The notes: generated by a model not told the origin, from the letters alone. Positions 39,871-47,787 are shown, counted from the first letter of the stretch. The stretch is DNA of 64,000 nt from Snodgrassella alvi (GCF_002777825.1 NZ_MEIR01000081.1:49625-113624), one strand, 5' to 3'. Numbers and translations: made by a program.

Positions 39871-40791
39871 ATGAATATTAATGCTAAAGCTCGCTTCGGC
39901 GGGCTGTTTCAATTTGAAGTGCGCAAATCGGGTACTGATGAACTAGTACAGAAAACAGGCTGGATGCCTAATCTTGTTCTAGATCAGGGTTTGGACTTCA
40001 TGGCAACTGGGTATTGGTTTAAAGGGTGCGCGGTAGGGACTGATGGGTCAAAGCCATACGCAACTCAAAACGGGCTTGGTGCGCAACATGCATATAAAGG
40101 TAGCCATGATGCAGGTTTTTACGGGGTATACAACAAGGATGGTGTTCTGTATTACTGGATGCGTAGACGTTTCCGCTTTGCGGCCGGTACATTTAATAAA
40201 ACAACCTTGGCTGAGGTTGCTATTTTAAATAATTCGGGCAAGTGCTGGAATCGCGCCCTCATTACTGATGCGGACGGCAAACAGTCAACCATCACCTTGC
40301 TAAGCGATGAATATCTGGATGTGACTTGCGAAGTGCGTTGTTACCTTAGTCTGGAGGATGTTAATAGTACTGTAAACGTGGTTGATAAAAACAATGTCAC
40401 CCTTATGGTTTTAAACACAATTACCCGTCCTGGTTCGGTTTCGATGGGTTCCGCCCTTGCTGGCTCCCTTGATTCACCAATGAATCAATGGCTTCAATTC
40501 AACGACGCAAAGCTAGGGAAAAGCGAACTTGGCGACATTAATAGTGACGTTAGAGGTGTTTATTGTAGTAAAGTAAGCATACAGCCTTATGTAAGTGGCA
40601 GCCACCAATGTACAGCGGATATTGAATTTGGGTTAGATAATGCTAACGATACGGATTTCCGAGTATTCTCAACTGGTTCCCGAAAGTTTCCCTCATGGCA
40701 GGTGGGGTTTTCTGAACCAATCCGAAAAACCAGCTCGCAGGCATTCATTTTCCGGGTAACTTTATCATGGGGGAGGTTTAATGCTTCCTGA
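39871..40791 (+). CDS. Distal tail protein, unknown
   Basis: The 306-residue product begins MNINAKARFGGLFQFEVRKS and is beta-rich throughout with scattered Cys and Trp. It follows TipJ by 2 bases and overlaps the next gene by 11. The order suggests a tail fibre or receptor-binding accessory. I do not recognise a family. Receptor binding is inferred only from position. Confidence 0.65.
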   Translation: MNINAKARFGGLFQFEVRKSGTDELVQKTGWMPNLVLDQGLDFMATGYWFKGCAVGTDGSKPYATQNGLGAQHAYKGSHDAGFYGVYNKDGVLYYWMRRRFRFAAGTFNKTTLAEVAILNNSGKCWNRALITDADGKQSTITLLSDEYLDVTCEVRCYLSLEDVNSTVNVVDKNNVTLMVLNTITRPGSVSMGSALAGSLDSPMNQWLQFNDAKLGKSELGDINSDVRGVYCSKVSIQPYVSGSHQCTADIEFGLDNANDTDFRVFSTGSRKFPSWQVGFSEPIRKTSSQAFIFRVTLSWGRFNAS

Positions 40792-41347
40792 TAATCAGCT
40801 ATCTAACGAACCGATTACTGCATCATTCTATACCCCCATTAGACAATCGGTTTTTTTTGATTATGAACTGGGCGGTGCTGATTTTCAGGACAACAGCACC
40901 GGACTTGATTCCCATTTGTGGAAATGTCGTTATACCCGTGAGGGGCAGATACGCGTCTACAATAATATTATTAGCCACGACGTTTTGGCTCCGTTAAACG
41001 TAACAGAAATAGCTTTTGCGTTTGATATTAACATGCAGCCCGTTATTGCCTATAACCAGAATGCTGCAACTTATCTGTATTTCTTTGACAGCATTGCTGC
41101 CCAATTTACAACCATCGCACTGGGCAAATTGGAGCATCCACGATTATCACTAGATACGCGCGTTATCTCTCAAACCGATATTGCTGACGTCATCCTTGCT
41201 TATACCAGAAATGGCATTTTATGCGTCAGATATCAGCGTGAAAGATACGGCACAGAGTATCAGTTAGGTATGGCGCCAGGGCGGTTGTGGCATTGTGGCA
41301 TGATGAAAAATCACCGTTTCGGTTTTGTTTTCAGGCCGGAGCAATAA
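40781..41347 (+). CDS. Distal tail protein, unknown
   Basis: The 188-residue, aromatic-rich beta protein MLPDNQLSNEPITASFYTPI has a strong GGGAGG 8 bases before the ATG inside the previous gene. An ACCGATT/AATCGGT pair with eight T (40809-40857) lies in its first codons. It sits between two other unknown tail genes. Function unknown. Confidence 0.62.
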   Translation: MLPDNQLSNEPITASFYTPIRQSVFFDYELGGADFQDNSTGLDSHLWKCRYTREGQIRVYNNIISHDVLAPLNVTEIAFAFDINMQPVIAYNQNAATYLYFFDSIAAQFTTIALGKLEHPRLSLDTRVISQTDIADVILAYTRNGILCVRYQRERYGTEYQLGMAPGRLWHCGMMKNHRFGFVFRPEQ

Positions 41348-41361
41348 AAGAAAGGTTGAAT

Positions 41362-41787
41362 ATGGCAATGATACGGAAATGGCCTGCCAGACTGCCAGTG
41401 CCAGATGTAGATTACAGCTATTCGCTTAAATCGCCGTTTGTGCGCACAACCTTAAGCAGTGGCAGAGCTAGACAACGCCGAATTTCCAATAACTCACCAA
41501 CAGAGGTGCAAGCGACATGGAAAATCAAATGGACAGACATGGCTGATTTTCGTTATTTTGTACACGAGATAGTCGGCAGACAATCTGGATGGGGTTTTTT
41601 TCTTACACCACTAGCGTTTGAGGAACATAAAAAAATGGTTAAGGCTAGGTTTATAAACCCTGAGCAACCTTATGAAGCGGTTAACGATTCTAATGTATTT
41701 TGGGTAGTTTCGGCCAAATTGGAAACCTATGACGCGAACCTGATCAATCATGATGAGTTTATAAGGCGTAATCCTGAATTTAGTTAA
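41362..41787 (+). CDS. Minor tail protein, unknown
   Basis: The 141-residue product MAMIRKWPARLPVPDVDYSY is basic at the start and resembles in position and size small phage tail proteins beginning with a MIRKWP-like motif. AAAGG lies 7 bases before ATG 41362; the longer frame at 41287 is inside the previous gene. A hairpin module follows the stop. Function unknown. Confidence 0.65.
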   Translation: MAMIRKWPARLPVPDVDYSYSLKSPFVRTTLSSGRARQRRISNNSPTEVQATWKIKWTDMADFRYFVHEIVGRQSGWGFFLTPLAFEEHKKMVKARFINPEQPYEAVNDSNVFWVVSAKLETYDANLINHDEFIRRNPEFS

Positions 41788-41810
41788 GCCCTCTGAAGAG
41801 GGCATTTTTT
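41788..41810 (+). terminator. Hairpin module before the lysis/membrane genes
   Basis: GCCCTC/GAGGGC stem with a TGAA loop and six T, then GGAG. Confidence 0.82.
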
Positions 41811-41826
41811 ATGGAGTAAATACATC

Positions 41827-42303
41827 ATGCTTAAAGCATTTAAATGGTTACACTGGTTGCTTGATTTACGCTTTTTACCGGACAAATTTCAAGATTGGTT
41901 ATTTGGTACCGGCACACGAATAATTGAAGTGCTAAGCGGGTTTGCTATGCTGGGATTTGCGCTAGTATTTGCATTGCACGGTGAAGATATGATTAAAGAG
42001 GATTTATACGAAAAATTCCTACATCTTCATCCTAAGATGTTCGTGGCCATCTTGGTATTTGTGGCAGCAGGGCAGCTATTTGCTGCCTTTTTTCATTCCA
42101 GCCGCAGCAATATCTTATCGGGCTGTTTCCTGATTTGGTCGGCATTAATCTGGGTGGTTATATCCGGAGCATTTATCGCAGCATACCCACCTTTGTCTAC
42201 AGGCATGACCACCTATCCCATTATTGCCATTATCTGCGCCCTTGCCGGCAGGAATCTAATCAAACACACCAAACGGGTAGAAGATAAAAAAGGCGGTGAA
42301 TGA
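41827..42303 (+). CDS. Four-TM phage membrane protein
   Basis: The 158-residue product has about four hydrophobic segments (VLSGFAMLGFALVFAL, MFVAILVFVAAGQLFAAFF, CFLIWSALIWVVISGAFI, YPIIAIICALAG). Its 3' end overlaps the holin-like gene. It may be an antiholin or a second holin; no family recognised. GGAG precedes the ATG by about 12 bases. Confidence 0.65.
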   Translation: MLKAFKWLHWLLDLRFLPDKFQDWLFGTGTRIIEVLSGFAMLGFALVFALHGEDMIKEDLYEKFLHLHPKMFVAILVFVAAGQLFAAFFHSSRSNILSGCFLIWSALIWVVISGAFIAAYPPLSTGMTTYPIIAIICALAGRNLIKHTKRVEDKKGGE

Positions 42304-42635
42304 TGAACGAAGCTTTCACACTAGCCAATTGCTTTGCCCTCGCCGGTGGCTTTCTGGGCGCGCTGGTGGTGTCTGATTACAAACGCTATGGGACAGTGCT
42401 AACCGTTACATTCATCGTTATAGGCATGGTTTTTGCGGCAGCATTAACGGAATATTTCTTCACGCAGAACCACCCATGGCTATTTGCAGGTGCTGGTGTA
42501 TTTGCTGGTATGGCTTCCACGTCTCTACTGGATGCGTTTAAGGCAACCGCACCAAAGATGGCGCAAAAGCTGATCAATGCCGTTTGTAACAGGGCAGAGA
42601 AGATGATTGGAGATACAGACGACCGGCAGAAATAG
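42300..42635 (+). CDS. Probable holin
   Basis: The 111-residue product has three hydrophobic segments (LANCFALAGGFLGALVV, TVLTVTFIVIGMVFAAAL, WLFAGAGVFAGMASTSLL) and a charged C-terminal tail, fitting a class I holin. It lies 131 bases before the endolysin. It should form the inner-membrane lesion that starts lysis. Confidence 0.72.
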   Translation: MMNEAFTLANCFALAGGFLGALVVSDYKRYGTVLTVTFIVIGMVFAAALTEYFFTQNHPWLFAGAGVFAGMASTSLLDAFKATAPKMAQKLINAVCNRAEKMIGDTDDRQK

Positions 42636-42717
42636 GTGGCCCATAGGGTGCCGGCTGCACCCTGTTTTTGCGGTTTTTTTGATTGTAATGGATTGAATTA
42701 TATGAATTTATACCATG

Positions 42718-42746
42718 CCGGCTGATGACCCATCGGCTGGTTTTTT
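42718..42746 (+). terminator. Hairpin module before the endolysin
   Basis: CCGGCTGAT/ATCGGCTGG stem (two wobble pairs), followed by six T. It separates holin and endolysin. Confidence 0.75.
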
Positions 42747-42766
42747 ATGCATGAAAGGTTTTTAAT

Positions 42767-43198
42767 ATGTACAAACTAAGCCAACGTTCATTAGGAAATC
42801 TGCAAGGAGTAGATGCTAGTCTGGTTAAGGTAGTTAAGCGTGCCATTGAAATTACCAAGCAGGATTTTATGGTAACTGAGGGTTTGCGCAGCCGTGAGCA
42901 GTGCTGCATTAATTATGGCAAGGGACGAACAGCACAGCAATGTTCTATCAAAGGCGTGCCAGCTAAATACGCCCAGCCAAGCTTAAGCAAAGTAACCTGG
43001 TTAAATAATCCGTTTGCGAGCAAGCACACCACAGGCAAGGCGGTGGATTTAGTGCCGTATCCGGTAGATTGGAATGATTTAAAGAAATTCCGGGTAATCG
43101 CCGAAGCCATGAAACAAGCCGCAGCAGAATTGGGCGTAAAAATAAACTGGGGCGGGGATTGGGCGAAGACTAAAGATTATCCGCATTTTGAGGTGTAG
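42767..43198 (+). CDS. M15-family endolysin (D,D- or L,D-peptidase)
   Basis: The 143-residue, single-domain peptidase cleaves peptidoglycan cross-links or stem peptides. Zinc ligands and catalytic motifs of M15 are visible: SKHTTGKAVDLVPYP (H and D) and KDYPHFEV (final H). The N-terminal half contains EGLRSREQC. No signal peptide, so it should depend on the holin. AAAGG lies upstream. Confidence 0.88.
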   Translation: MYKLSQRSLGNLQGVDASLVKVVKRAIEITKQDFMVTEGLRSREQCCINYGKGRTAQQCSIKGVPAKYAQPSLSKVTWLNNPFASKHTTGKAVDLVPYPVDWNDLKKFRVIAEAMKQAAAELGVKINWGGDWAKTKDYPHFEV

Positions 43199-43200
43199 CG

Positions 43201-43536
43201 ATGAGGAATATTAATTACCCAGCAGTGGGTGCTTGGGCTTTGCTTGCCTTGATGGTGTTATTTGCTGTACTTAGCTATGGCAGCAAGCAGTACCAGAAAG
43301 GTTATAGCAAGGGCACGGAAGAAGTCCAACGGCAGTATCAAGAGGCTTTAGCCAAGCAGCAGGCGTCCATCAATAAAGCCAGCCAAGAATACGAGAAACA
43401 GAAAGCAGAAAATGGGGTAAAGCAAGATGAACGACAAGCACAAGTTACAAAGATTATTAAAGTTCCTGTCTATACTAACGTGTGTCTGGATGCTTCAGGG
43501 GTGCGCATCATCAACGAAGCAATCAGCAGTCGCTAG
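43201..43536 (+). CDS. Inner-membrane spanin, Rz-like
   Basis: The 111-residue product has an N-terminal transmembrane anchor (VGAWALLALMVLFAVLSYG) and a long periplasmic coiled coil (about residues 40-85, RQYQEALAKQQASINKASQE). It starts two bases after the endolysin stop. The outer-membrane partner gene is nested in its end in another frame. Confidence 0.85.
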   Translation: MRNINYPAVGAWALLALMVLFAVLSYGSKQYQKGYSKGTEEVQRQYQEALAKQQASINKASQEYEKQKAENGVKQDERQAQVTKIIKVPVYTNVCLDASGVRIINEAISSR

Positions 43537-43690
43537 TATTCCAGCCAACCTTACAGAGCCATGCCCTGCATTAAGCCCGTTAAACGGCGCTACAGGCGCA
43601 GATATTCTGCCGTGGGCAGTTGGGGTAGTAGGGAAGTATAACGACTGCGCAAGGCGGCATAGTGCGCTAGTAAACGTTATTCGTAAGTGA
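43427..43690 (+). CDS. Outer-membrane spanin, Rz1-like lipoprotein
   Basis: The 87-residue product has an N-terminal signal with lipobox MLQGC and a Pro-containing mature part (PCPALSPLNGATGAD). It overlaps the Rz-like gene in another frame over 110 bases, the usual nested spanin arrangement. With Rz it should fuse inner and outer membranes in the last step of lysis. Confidence 0.85.
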   Translation: MNDKHKLQRLLKFLSILTCVWMLQGCASSTKQSAVASIPANLTEPCPALSPLNGATGADILPWAVGVVGKYNDCARRHSALVNVIRK

Positions 43691-43702
43691 AAACTAAAGA
43701 AA

Positions 43703-43732
43703 TGGCTTGGAATGGTAGAATATTCCAAGCCA
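43703..43732. terminator. Dyad at the end of the late operon
   Basis: TGGCTTGGAAT/ATTCCAAGCCA, perfect 11-bp stem with an 8-base loop, 12 bases past the last phage gene. No strong T-tract. Confidence 0.55.
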
Positions 43733-43766
43733 GAATAAGAATATTTACAATGATAGATAAATAAAG

Positions 43767-43841
43767 CTATTCCGCAGAAAAAAATCAGCATTTGATTTGT
43801 AATAGCTTTTTTATGGCTATTTATGGGTATTTGCGGAATGG
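43767..43841. repeat. Putative integrase arm-type sites, right end
   Basis: CTATTCCGCA at 43767-43776 and the inverted form TTGCGGAATGG at 43831-43841, matching the pair near the integrase. Confidence 0.55.
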
Positions 43842-43867
43842 AAAACGGTCGCAAACCGCCATTTTAT

Positions 43868-43872
43868 AAGGG
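43868..43872 (+). promoter_or_regulatory. Phage-supplied ribosome binding site for the split hydroxylase
   Basis: AAGGG in phage DNA, 8 bases before an in-frame ATG (43881) formed by the phage A and the attR core TG. Confidence 0.6.
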
Positions 43873-43880
43873 TTTATTTT

Positions 43881-44240
43881 ATGATAAAACGTCAGCCAAA
43901 GACAGTTATCAGTCAACGTGTTGCCTTGATTGGCGATGCCGCGCACACTGTTCATCCGCTAGCTGGACAGGGTGTTAATCTGGGTTTTGCCGATGTGCAG
44001 TGCCTTAGTAATCTTCTGGCACAATCCAGTGATATAGGTAGCTGGTCATTGCTCAAGCAGTATCAGCGTTCCAGATTGCTGGCAGTACGTATGATGCAAC
44101 AGGGATGTGATGGACTGTTCAGGTTGTTTGCCAATGATGATTTACCCGGCATAGGCTGGCTGCGTAATCAGGGACTGAATTTGGTTGATTGTTCGTGGAT
44201 GATCAAGAACAGGCTGATTCGTCAGGCCATGGGTTTATAA
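43881..44240 (+). CDS. C-terminal part of the prophage-split FAD hydroxylase
   Basis: The 119-residue frame starts at an ATG created at the attR junction (MIKRQPKTVISQ) and holds the second FAD motif VALIGDAAHTVHPLAGQGVN plus the C-terminal helices. The first five codons overlap the attR core; excision would fuse it in frame to residue 277 of the N-terminal part at 2981. An AAGGG at optimal distance means it may be translated alone. It lacks the N-terminal nucleotide-binding motif, so only a split-protein complex could be active. Confidence 0.88.
   Translation: MIKRQPKTVISQRVALIGDAAHTVHPLAGQGVNLGFADVQCLSNLLAQSSDIGSWSLLKQYQRSRLLAVRMMQQGCDGLFRLFANDDLPGIGWLRNQGLNLVDCSWMIKNRLIRQAMGL
43882..43895 (+). 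repeat. attR core
   Basis: TGATAAAACGTCAG, identical to attL at 3798-3811. Confidence 0.9.
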
Positions 44241-44602
44241 TGCTACAGATTAAATCTGTATTATTTTTTCCCTTAATTTTCAAACTAATGTTCTCATGAT
44301 TCTCACGTTTAATCAGTACATTTGTTCGATAATTAAGCAAACAATATAGTTGTTCCAAATATGAGTTTTTTGATTACAAGACAGGTATGAAGTTTAAATT
44401 TGGGTGATACTTAATATGTGTCAATAAAATTAATTTACTTAATATGCAGTATTGCTTTTTCAGTTATAACTTTTTGTACTTAATAAATTTTAATTAATGA
44501 TTCATTTTACTGATTTGAGAGTGTTAATTAATATTTGAGAAATATAGTCATCACAAAACAAAAATACCATATCACATATGATATGGTATTTTTCTGTTTT
44601 TA
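44241..44602. other. AT-rich spacer with two hairpins
   Basis: No gene seen. TACAGATT/AATCTGTA (44244-44260) followed by a T-rich run may end the hydroxylase transcript. Confidence 0.5.
44561..44592. terminator. Terminator of the tRNA operon (bidirectional)
   Basis: AAAATACCATATCA/TGATATGGTATTTT, 14-bp stem with a 4-base loop; T-rich on both sides. Confidence 0.85.
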
Positions 44603-44693
44603 TGGTGCCCGGAGCCGGAATCGAACCGGCACGGCCGTTTTAAGAGCCGACGGATTTTAAGTCCGTTGTGTCTACCAATTTCACCACCCGGGC
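44603..44693 (-). tRNA. tRNA-Leu (anticodon TAA)
   Basis: 91-nt cloverleaf with GCCCGGG acceptor, long class II variable arm, anticodon loop CTTAAAA, T-loop TTCGATT, and an encoded CCA. Last gene of the minus-strand tRNA operon. Confidence 0.93.
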
Positions 44694-44738
44694 AGGGTAG
44701 TAATAAATATTAATACACGCTGTGCATTAAATTTATGT

Positions 44739-44813
44739 TGGAGGCGGGGGCGCGGATTTAAACCGGCCTACACAGCTTTGCACACTGTGGCATAGTCACT
44801 CTGCCACCCCGCC
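44739..44813 (-). tRNA. Degenerate tRNA-Cys-like gene (anticodon GCA)
   Basis: Resembles the intact tRNA-Cys at 44837-44910 and keeps the GGCGGGG acceptor, GCA anticodon and CCA. The T-loop reads TTTAAAT instead of TTCGATT, the T-stem has mismatches and one extra base, and the D-loop GG has become GA. The G19-C56 contact would become A19-U56. Probably a decaying duplicate, though some function is possible. Confidence 0.7.
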
Positions 44814-44836
44814 ATAAAGGCTATTTACATAGTATC

Positions 44837-44910
44837 TGGAGGCGGGAGTCGGAATCGAACCGGCGTACACGGATTTGCAGTCCGCTGCATGACCACTCTG
44901 CCATCCCGCC
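44837..44910 (-). tRNA. tRNA-Cys (anticodon GCA)
   Basis: 74-nt cloverleaf: GGCGGGA/TCCCGCC acceptor, anticodon loop CTGCAAA, T-loop TTCGATT, encoded CCA. Confidence 0.93.
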
Positions 44911-44955
44911 TTAAATATTTACTCAATCGGGTAGAGCAACTACTAAATTAAAATC

Positions 44956-45031
44956 TGGAGCGGGAAACGAGTCTCGAACTCGCGACCTCAACCTTGGCAA
45001 GGTTGCGCTCTACCAACTGAGCTATTCCCGC
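44956..45031 (-). tRNA. tRNA-Gly (anticodon GCC), copy 3
   Basis: 76-nt cloverleaf: GCGGGAA acceptor, anticodon loop TTGCCAA, encoded CCA. Identical to the next two copies. Confidence 0.94.
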
Positions 45032-45062
45032 AGATTCACTTTATACATGTGAGCATGTTTTT

Positions 45063-45138
45063 TGGAGCGGGAAACGAGTCTCGAACTCGCGACCTCAACC
45101 TTGGCAAGGTTGCGCTCTACCAACTGAGCTATTCCCGC
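45063..45138 (-). tRNA. tRNA-Gly (anticodon GCC), copy 2
   Basis: Identical to the flanking copies; the repeat unit is 107 bases including the spacer. Confidence 0.94.
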
Positions 45139-45169
45139 AGATTCACTTTATACATGTGAGCATGTTTTT

Positions 45170-45245
45170 TGGAGCGGGAAACGAGTCTCGAACTCGCGAC
45201 CTCAACCTTGGCAAGGTTGCGCTCTACCAACTGAGCTATTCCCGC
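45170..45245 (-). tRNA. tRNA-Gly (anticodon GCC), copy 1
   Basis: First tRNA after the promoter; identical to the two copies downstream. Confidence 0.94.
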
Positions 45246-45276
45246 GTTTCTCATTCGTGCTGAATGAAGAAGCAAC

Positions 45277-45304
45277 ATTATATCGATGAAAAAATTTGTG
45301 TCAA
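45277..45304 (-). promoter_or_regulatory. Promoter of the tRNA operon
   Basis: On the minus strand TTGACA (45304-45299), 16 bases, TATAAT (45282-45277); full consensus boxes, about 25 bases before the first tRNA. Confidence 0.85.
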
Positions 45305-45352
45305 GGCTCTTGGCTGGTTTAATGAGGTGTTTTTTGCTTTCACTATGATTTT

Positions 45353-45925
45353 TTAGGATTTAAATTCTTTGGTAGCCATCTTCAAATAATACAGCATTGA
45401 CCAGATAGTCAGAATACAGGCAATAAGCATAAGAATATTTCCCAGTTTCCAGAGCAGATTGGGTTCAGCCAGTGGTGGTGATGTCAGTAATAAAAGAAAA
45501 ATAGCACCCATCTGTGCTGCGGTTTTGAATTTGCCCAGTTTAGCCACGGCAACACTGTTGCGTTTACCTAGCTGAGCCATCCATTCCCGCAAAGCAGAAA
45601 TAGTGATTTCACGACCAATAATAATCATGGCAAATATGGCATAAGTGCGGCCAGTGGCTACCAGTAATATCAGTGCTACAGCTACCATTAGTTTGTCTGC
45701 AACCGGGTCGAGAAAGGCGCCAAAATTGGATGTCTGTCCCCAACGGCGCGCCAGATAGCCATCAAACCAGTCAGTTATTGCGGCTGCGGCAAAAAAGCTT
45801 GCTGCCAGCCAGTTAATAATTTGGCGATCGCTAATCCAGTTTGCAGGCAAGTAAAACAATAAGGTAAATATAGGAATGATGAGGATACGCAACCATGTGA
45901 GCAATATCGGAAAATTCCAGGGCAT
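45353..45925 (-). CDS. pgsA: PgsA, phosphatidylglycerophosphate synthase
   Basis: The 190-residue inner-membrane enzyme joins CDP-diacylglycerol and glycerol 3-phosphate. The CDP-alcohol phosphotransferase motif DWFDGYLARRWGQTSNFGAF-LDPVADK is complete. N-terminal MPWNFPILLTWLRILIIPIF is typical, and about five hydrophobic segments follow. It lies directly upstream of the tRNA cluster in the same orientation. Confidence 0.95.
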   Translation of the reverse strand: MPWNFPILLTWLRILIIPIFTLLFYLPANWISDRQIINWLAASFFAAAAITDWFDGYLARRWGQTSNFGAFLDPVADKLMVAVALILLVATGRTYAIFAMIIIGREITISALREWMAQLGKRNSVAVAKLGKFKTAAQMGAIFLLLLTSPPLAEPNLLWKLGNILMLIACILTIWSMLYYLKMATKEFKS

Positions 45926-46110
45926 AACGGGGTGTTCCTGACAGGTTATGATTTGGTTAGTTTACATGATACCTGTTTGAAAGCTTTAAGGTGATTTTTT
46001 ATCACTAACTGATGTCTGCATCAGGGGCTGAATTTTAGTGTAAATTTAATTTTTACCTATATATGCAATAGTTATTTGTGACTTATTGCAATTTAGGTAT
46101 TTTGCATGAG

Positions 46111-46153
46111 CTTTAATTTCGGGCGGTATCTAACATACTGCCCGAAATTAAAG
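46111..46153. terminator. Terminator between msrAB and pgsA
   Basis: CTTTAATTTCGGGC/GCCCGAAATTAAAG, a 14-bp stem with a 15-base loop, 7 bases past the msrAB stop. Confidence 0.75.
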
Positions 46154-46159
46154 ACTGGA

Positions 46160-47143
46160 TTATTTGACCATATCCTTGTATGCAGCATAACCTGCCGCAT
46201 CCATTTCATCATAAGGGATAAATCGCAGGCTGGCTCCGTTGATGCAATAACGTAAGCCGCCACGCTCCTGCGGGCCATCCGTGAATACATGCCCCAAATG
46301 TGAGTCTGCCTGATGGCTGCGTACTTCAGTTCGCTGCATACCAAGACTGTTATCCTGATGTTCGCTAACTACTTCGGGCTGTATCGGCTGGCTGAATGCT
46401 GGCCAGCCACAGCCGGAATTAAATTTGTCCCGCGAGCTAAAAAGTGGTTCGCCGCTGACAATATCGACATAAATACCGGGAACAAACAGCTCATCGTACG
46501 GATGGCTATATGGGCGCTCGGTGCCTGCGTTCTGTGTGATTTGATAAGCTTCTTCTCCCAGCTGCTGCTGTAAAGTTGCAGCATCCGGCTTATGAAAGGT
46601 TTTGGCATCATAAGTTTGAGTGGAAGTTGTAGTTCTGGGAAGCTCCGGCAAGGGTTCACGGGCTTTTTGCAGATCAATATGGCAATAGCCCTGGGGATTT
46701 TTATCCAAGTAGTCCTGATGATATTCTTCAGCCGGAAAAAATTGCTGCAGAGGCAGATTTTCTACTACGATAGGTGCTTGATAACGGCCTTGTTCGGCTT
46801 TGATTGCTGCCTGAATCACATCTTTGTCAGCAGTATCAGTATAGTAAATACCACTGCGGTATTGAGTACCAATATCATGTGCCTGACGATTCAGACTAGT
46901 GGGGTCTACGATACGGAAAAAATGGCGCAGTATGTCGGTTAAAGGTAAAACATCTGCATCGTATTCGACTTTTATGGTTTCCGCGTGACCGGTGTTTTGT
47001 TTACATACTTCTTCATAACTTGGATTATCGGTATGGCCGTTGGCATAGCCGGCCTGGGTGGCAAGCACGCCATTTAAACGTTTAAAATAGCCTTCCATGC
47101 CCCAAAAACACCCACCGGCAAGATAAATGGTTTTTATATTCAT
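46160..47143 (-). CDS. msrAB: MsrAB, fused methionine sulfoxide reductase
   Basis: The 327-residue repair enzyme reduces both S and R forms of methionine sulfoxide. The MsrA domain (residues 1-155) has catalytic GGCFWG (Cys12). The MsrB domain (about 190-320) has SGCGWPAF, the DSHLGHVF motif and the catalytic [11 protein letters not shown]. It lacks the N-terminal thioredoxin domain of the Neisseria PilB form and has no signal peptide, so it should be cytoplasmic. Confidence 0.95.
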   Translation of the reverse strand: MNIKTIYLAGGCFWGMEGYFKRLNGVLATQAGYANGHTDNPSYEEVCKQNTGHAETIKVEYDADVLPLTDILRHFFRIVDPTSLNRQAHDIGTQYRSGIYYTDTADKDVIQAAIKAEQGRYQAPIVVENLPLQQFFPAEEYHQDYLDKNPQGYCHIDLQKAREPLPELPRTTTSTQTYDAKTFHKPDAATLQQQLGEEAYQITQNAGTERPYSHPYDELFVPGIYVDIVSGEPLFSSRDKFNSGCGWPAFSQPIQPEVVSEHQDNSLGMQRTEVRSHQADSHLGHVFTDGPQERGGLRYCINGASLRFIPYDEMDAAGYAAYKDMVK

Positions 47144-47298
47144 GATGTTATATTATATCCTTATGTGATGTATCCGTATATGCTAGCACTAGCCTGTATT
47201 GAATGAAAGATGTTGTTTTGCTTAATTATGTATGAGTGATATAAAATCTGTACTCAATTTTGGTTAATTCATGTATTGCTGCATTGGTTGAAGATTAT

Positions 47299-47787
47299 AT
47301 GAGTATTATTACTTATTTGCGTCCGGCGCGGCCGGAGGACTGTGAAGATATTTATAATGCTCATCGCTATGCGGTGCAATATACTTGCGCGCGCAAATAT
47401 GATGAAACGGTGTTAAAAGCGTGGTTGTCATTATTGAATATTGAGAGCTATTTGCATACGATGGCAGATGCAAATAAAGCTTTGTGGGTTGTTGATTATA
47501 AGGGTCATATTCAGGGTTTCTTTCAGATGGATTTGGGTGAAGCTCAACTGGATGCCTTATATATCCATCCGTTTGTTCATAATCAGGGGTTGGGAACAGC
47601 ACTCTTGCAGCGTGCTGAAAGTGTTGCCAGTCGTGCTGGTTTGGGTATGCTGAAACTGTATGCGTCGCTGAATTCGGTAAAATTTTATGAAATCAATGGC
47701 TATGCTTCGCTGGGTGAATGTGCCTTACCTCTCAATAATAAGGTTACGGTTAACTGTTTACTGATGCGTAAATATTTAACTGAGTAG
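47299..47787 (+). CDS. GNAT-family N-acetyltransferase
   Basis: The 162-residue acetyl-CoA-dependent transferase shows motif A in LDALYIHPFVHNQGLGTALL and the later helix, with SLNSVKFYEINGYASLGE as motif B. Substrate unknown. The start is ATG 47299 (MSIITYLRPARPED); an in-frame TTG at 47260 is less likely. It is divergent from msrAB. Confidence 0.85.
   Translation: MSIITYLRPARPEDCEDIYNAHRYAVQYTCARKYDETVLKAWLSLLNIESYLHTMADANKALWVVDYKGHIQGFFQMDLGEAQLDALYIHPFVHNQGLGTALLQRAESVASRAGLGMLKLYASLNSVKFYEINGYASLGECALPLNNKVTVNCLLMRKYLTE

Larger units (their letters stand above)
3798..43895. mobile_element. Complete lambda-like/HK97-like siphovirus prophage
   Basis: About 40.1 kb between two copies of a 14-bp core inside a ubiquinone-pathway gene. 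Every expected module is present: integrase and excisionase-type gene, divergent CI/Cro control region, leftward recombination and accessory operon, rightward replication operon, late promoter, terminase, HK97-type head genes, lambda-type tail genes with a G/T frameshift, and lysis genes. No structural or replication gene looks broken. Two accessory genes are frameshifted (7659-8044 and 9127-9595). The element looks inducible. Confidence 0.95.

Noticed and set aside
44603..45245. tRNA cluster as the prophage attachment site
   Set aside because: The attR core lies about 700 bases away inside the hydroxylase gene, and no tRNA 3' end is repeated at the left end.
46093..46677. Frames overlapping msrAB on both strands
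   Set aside because: Shadows of the MsrAB fusion, which has all catalytic motifs.
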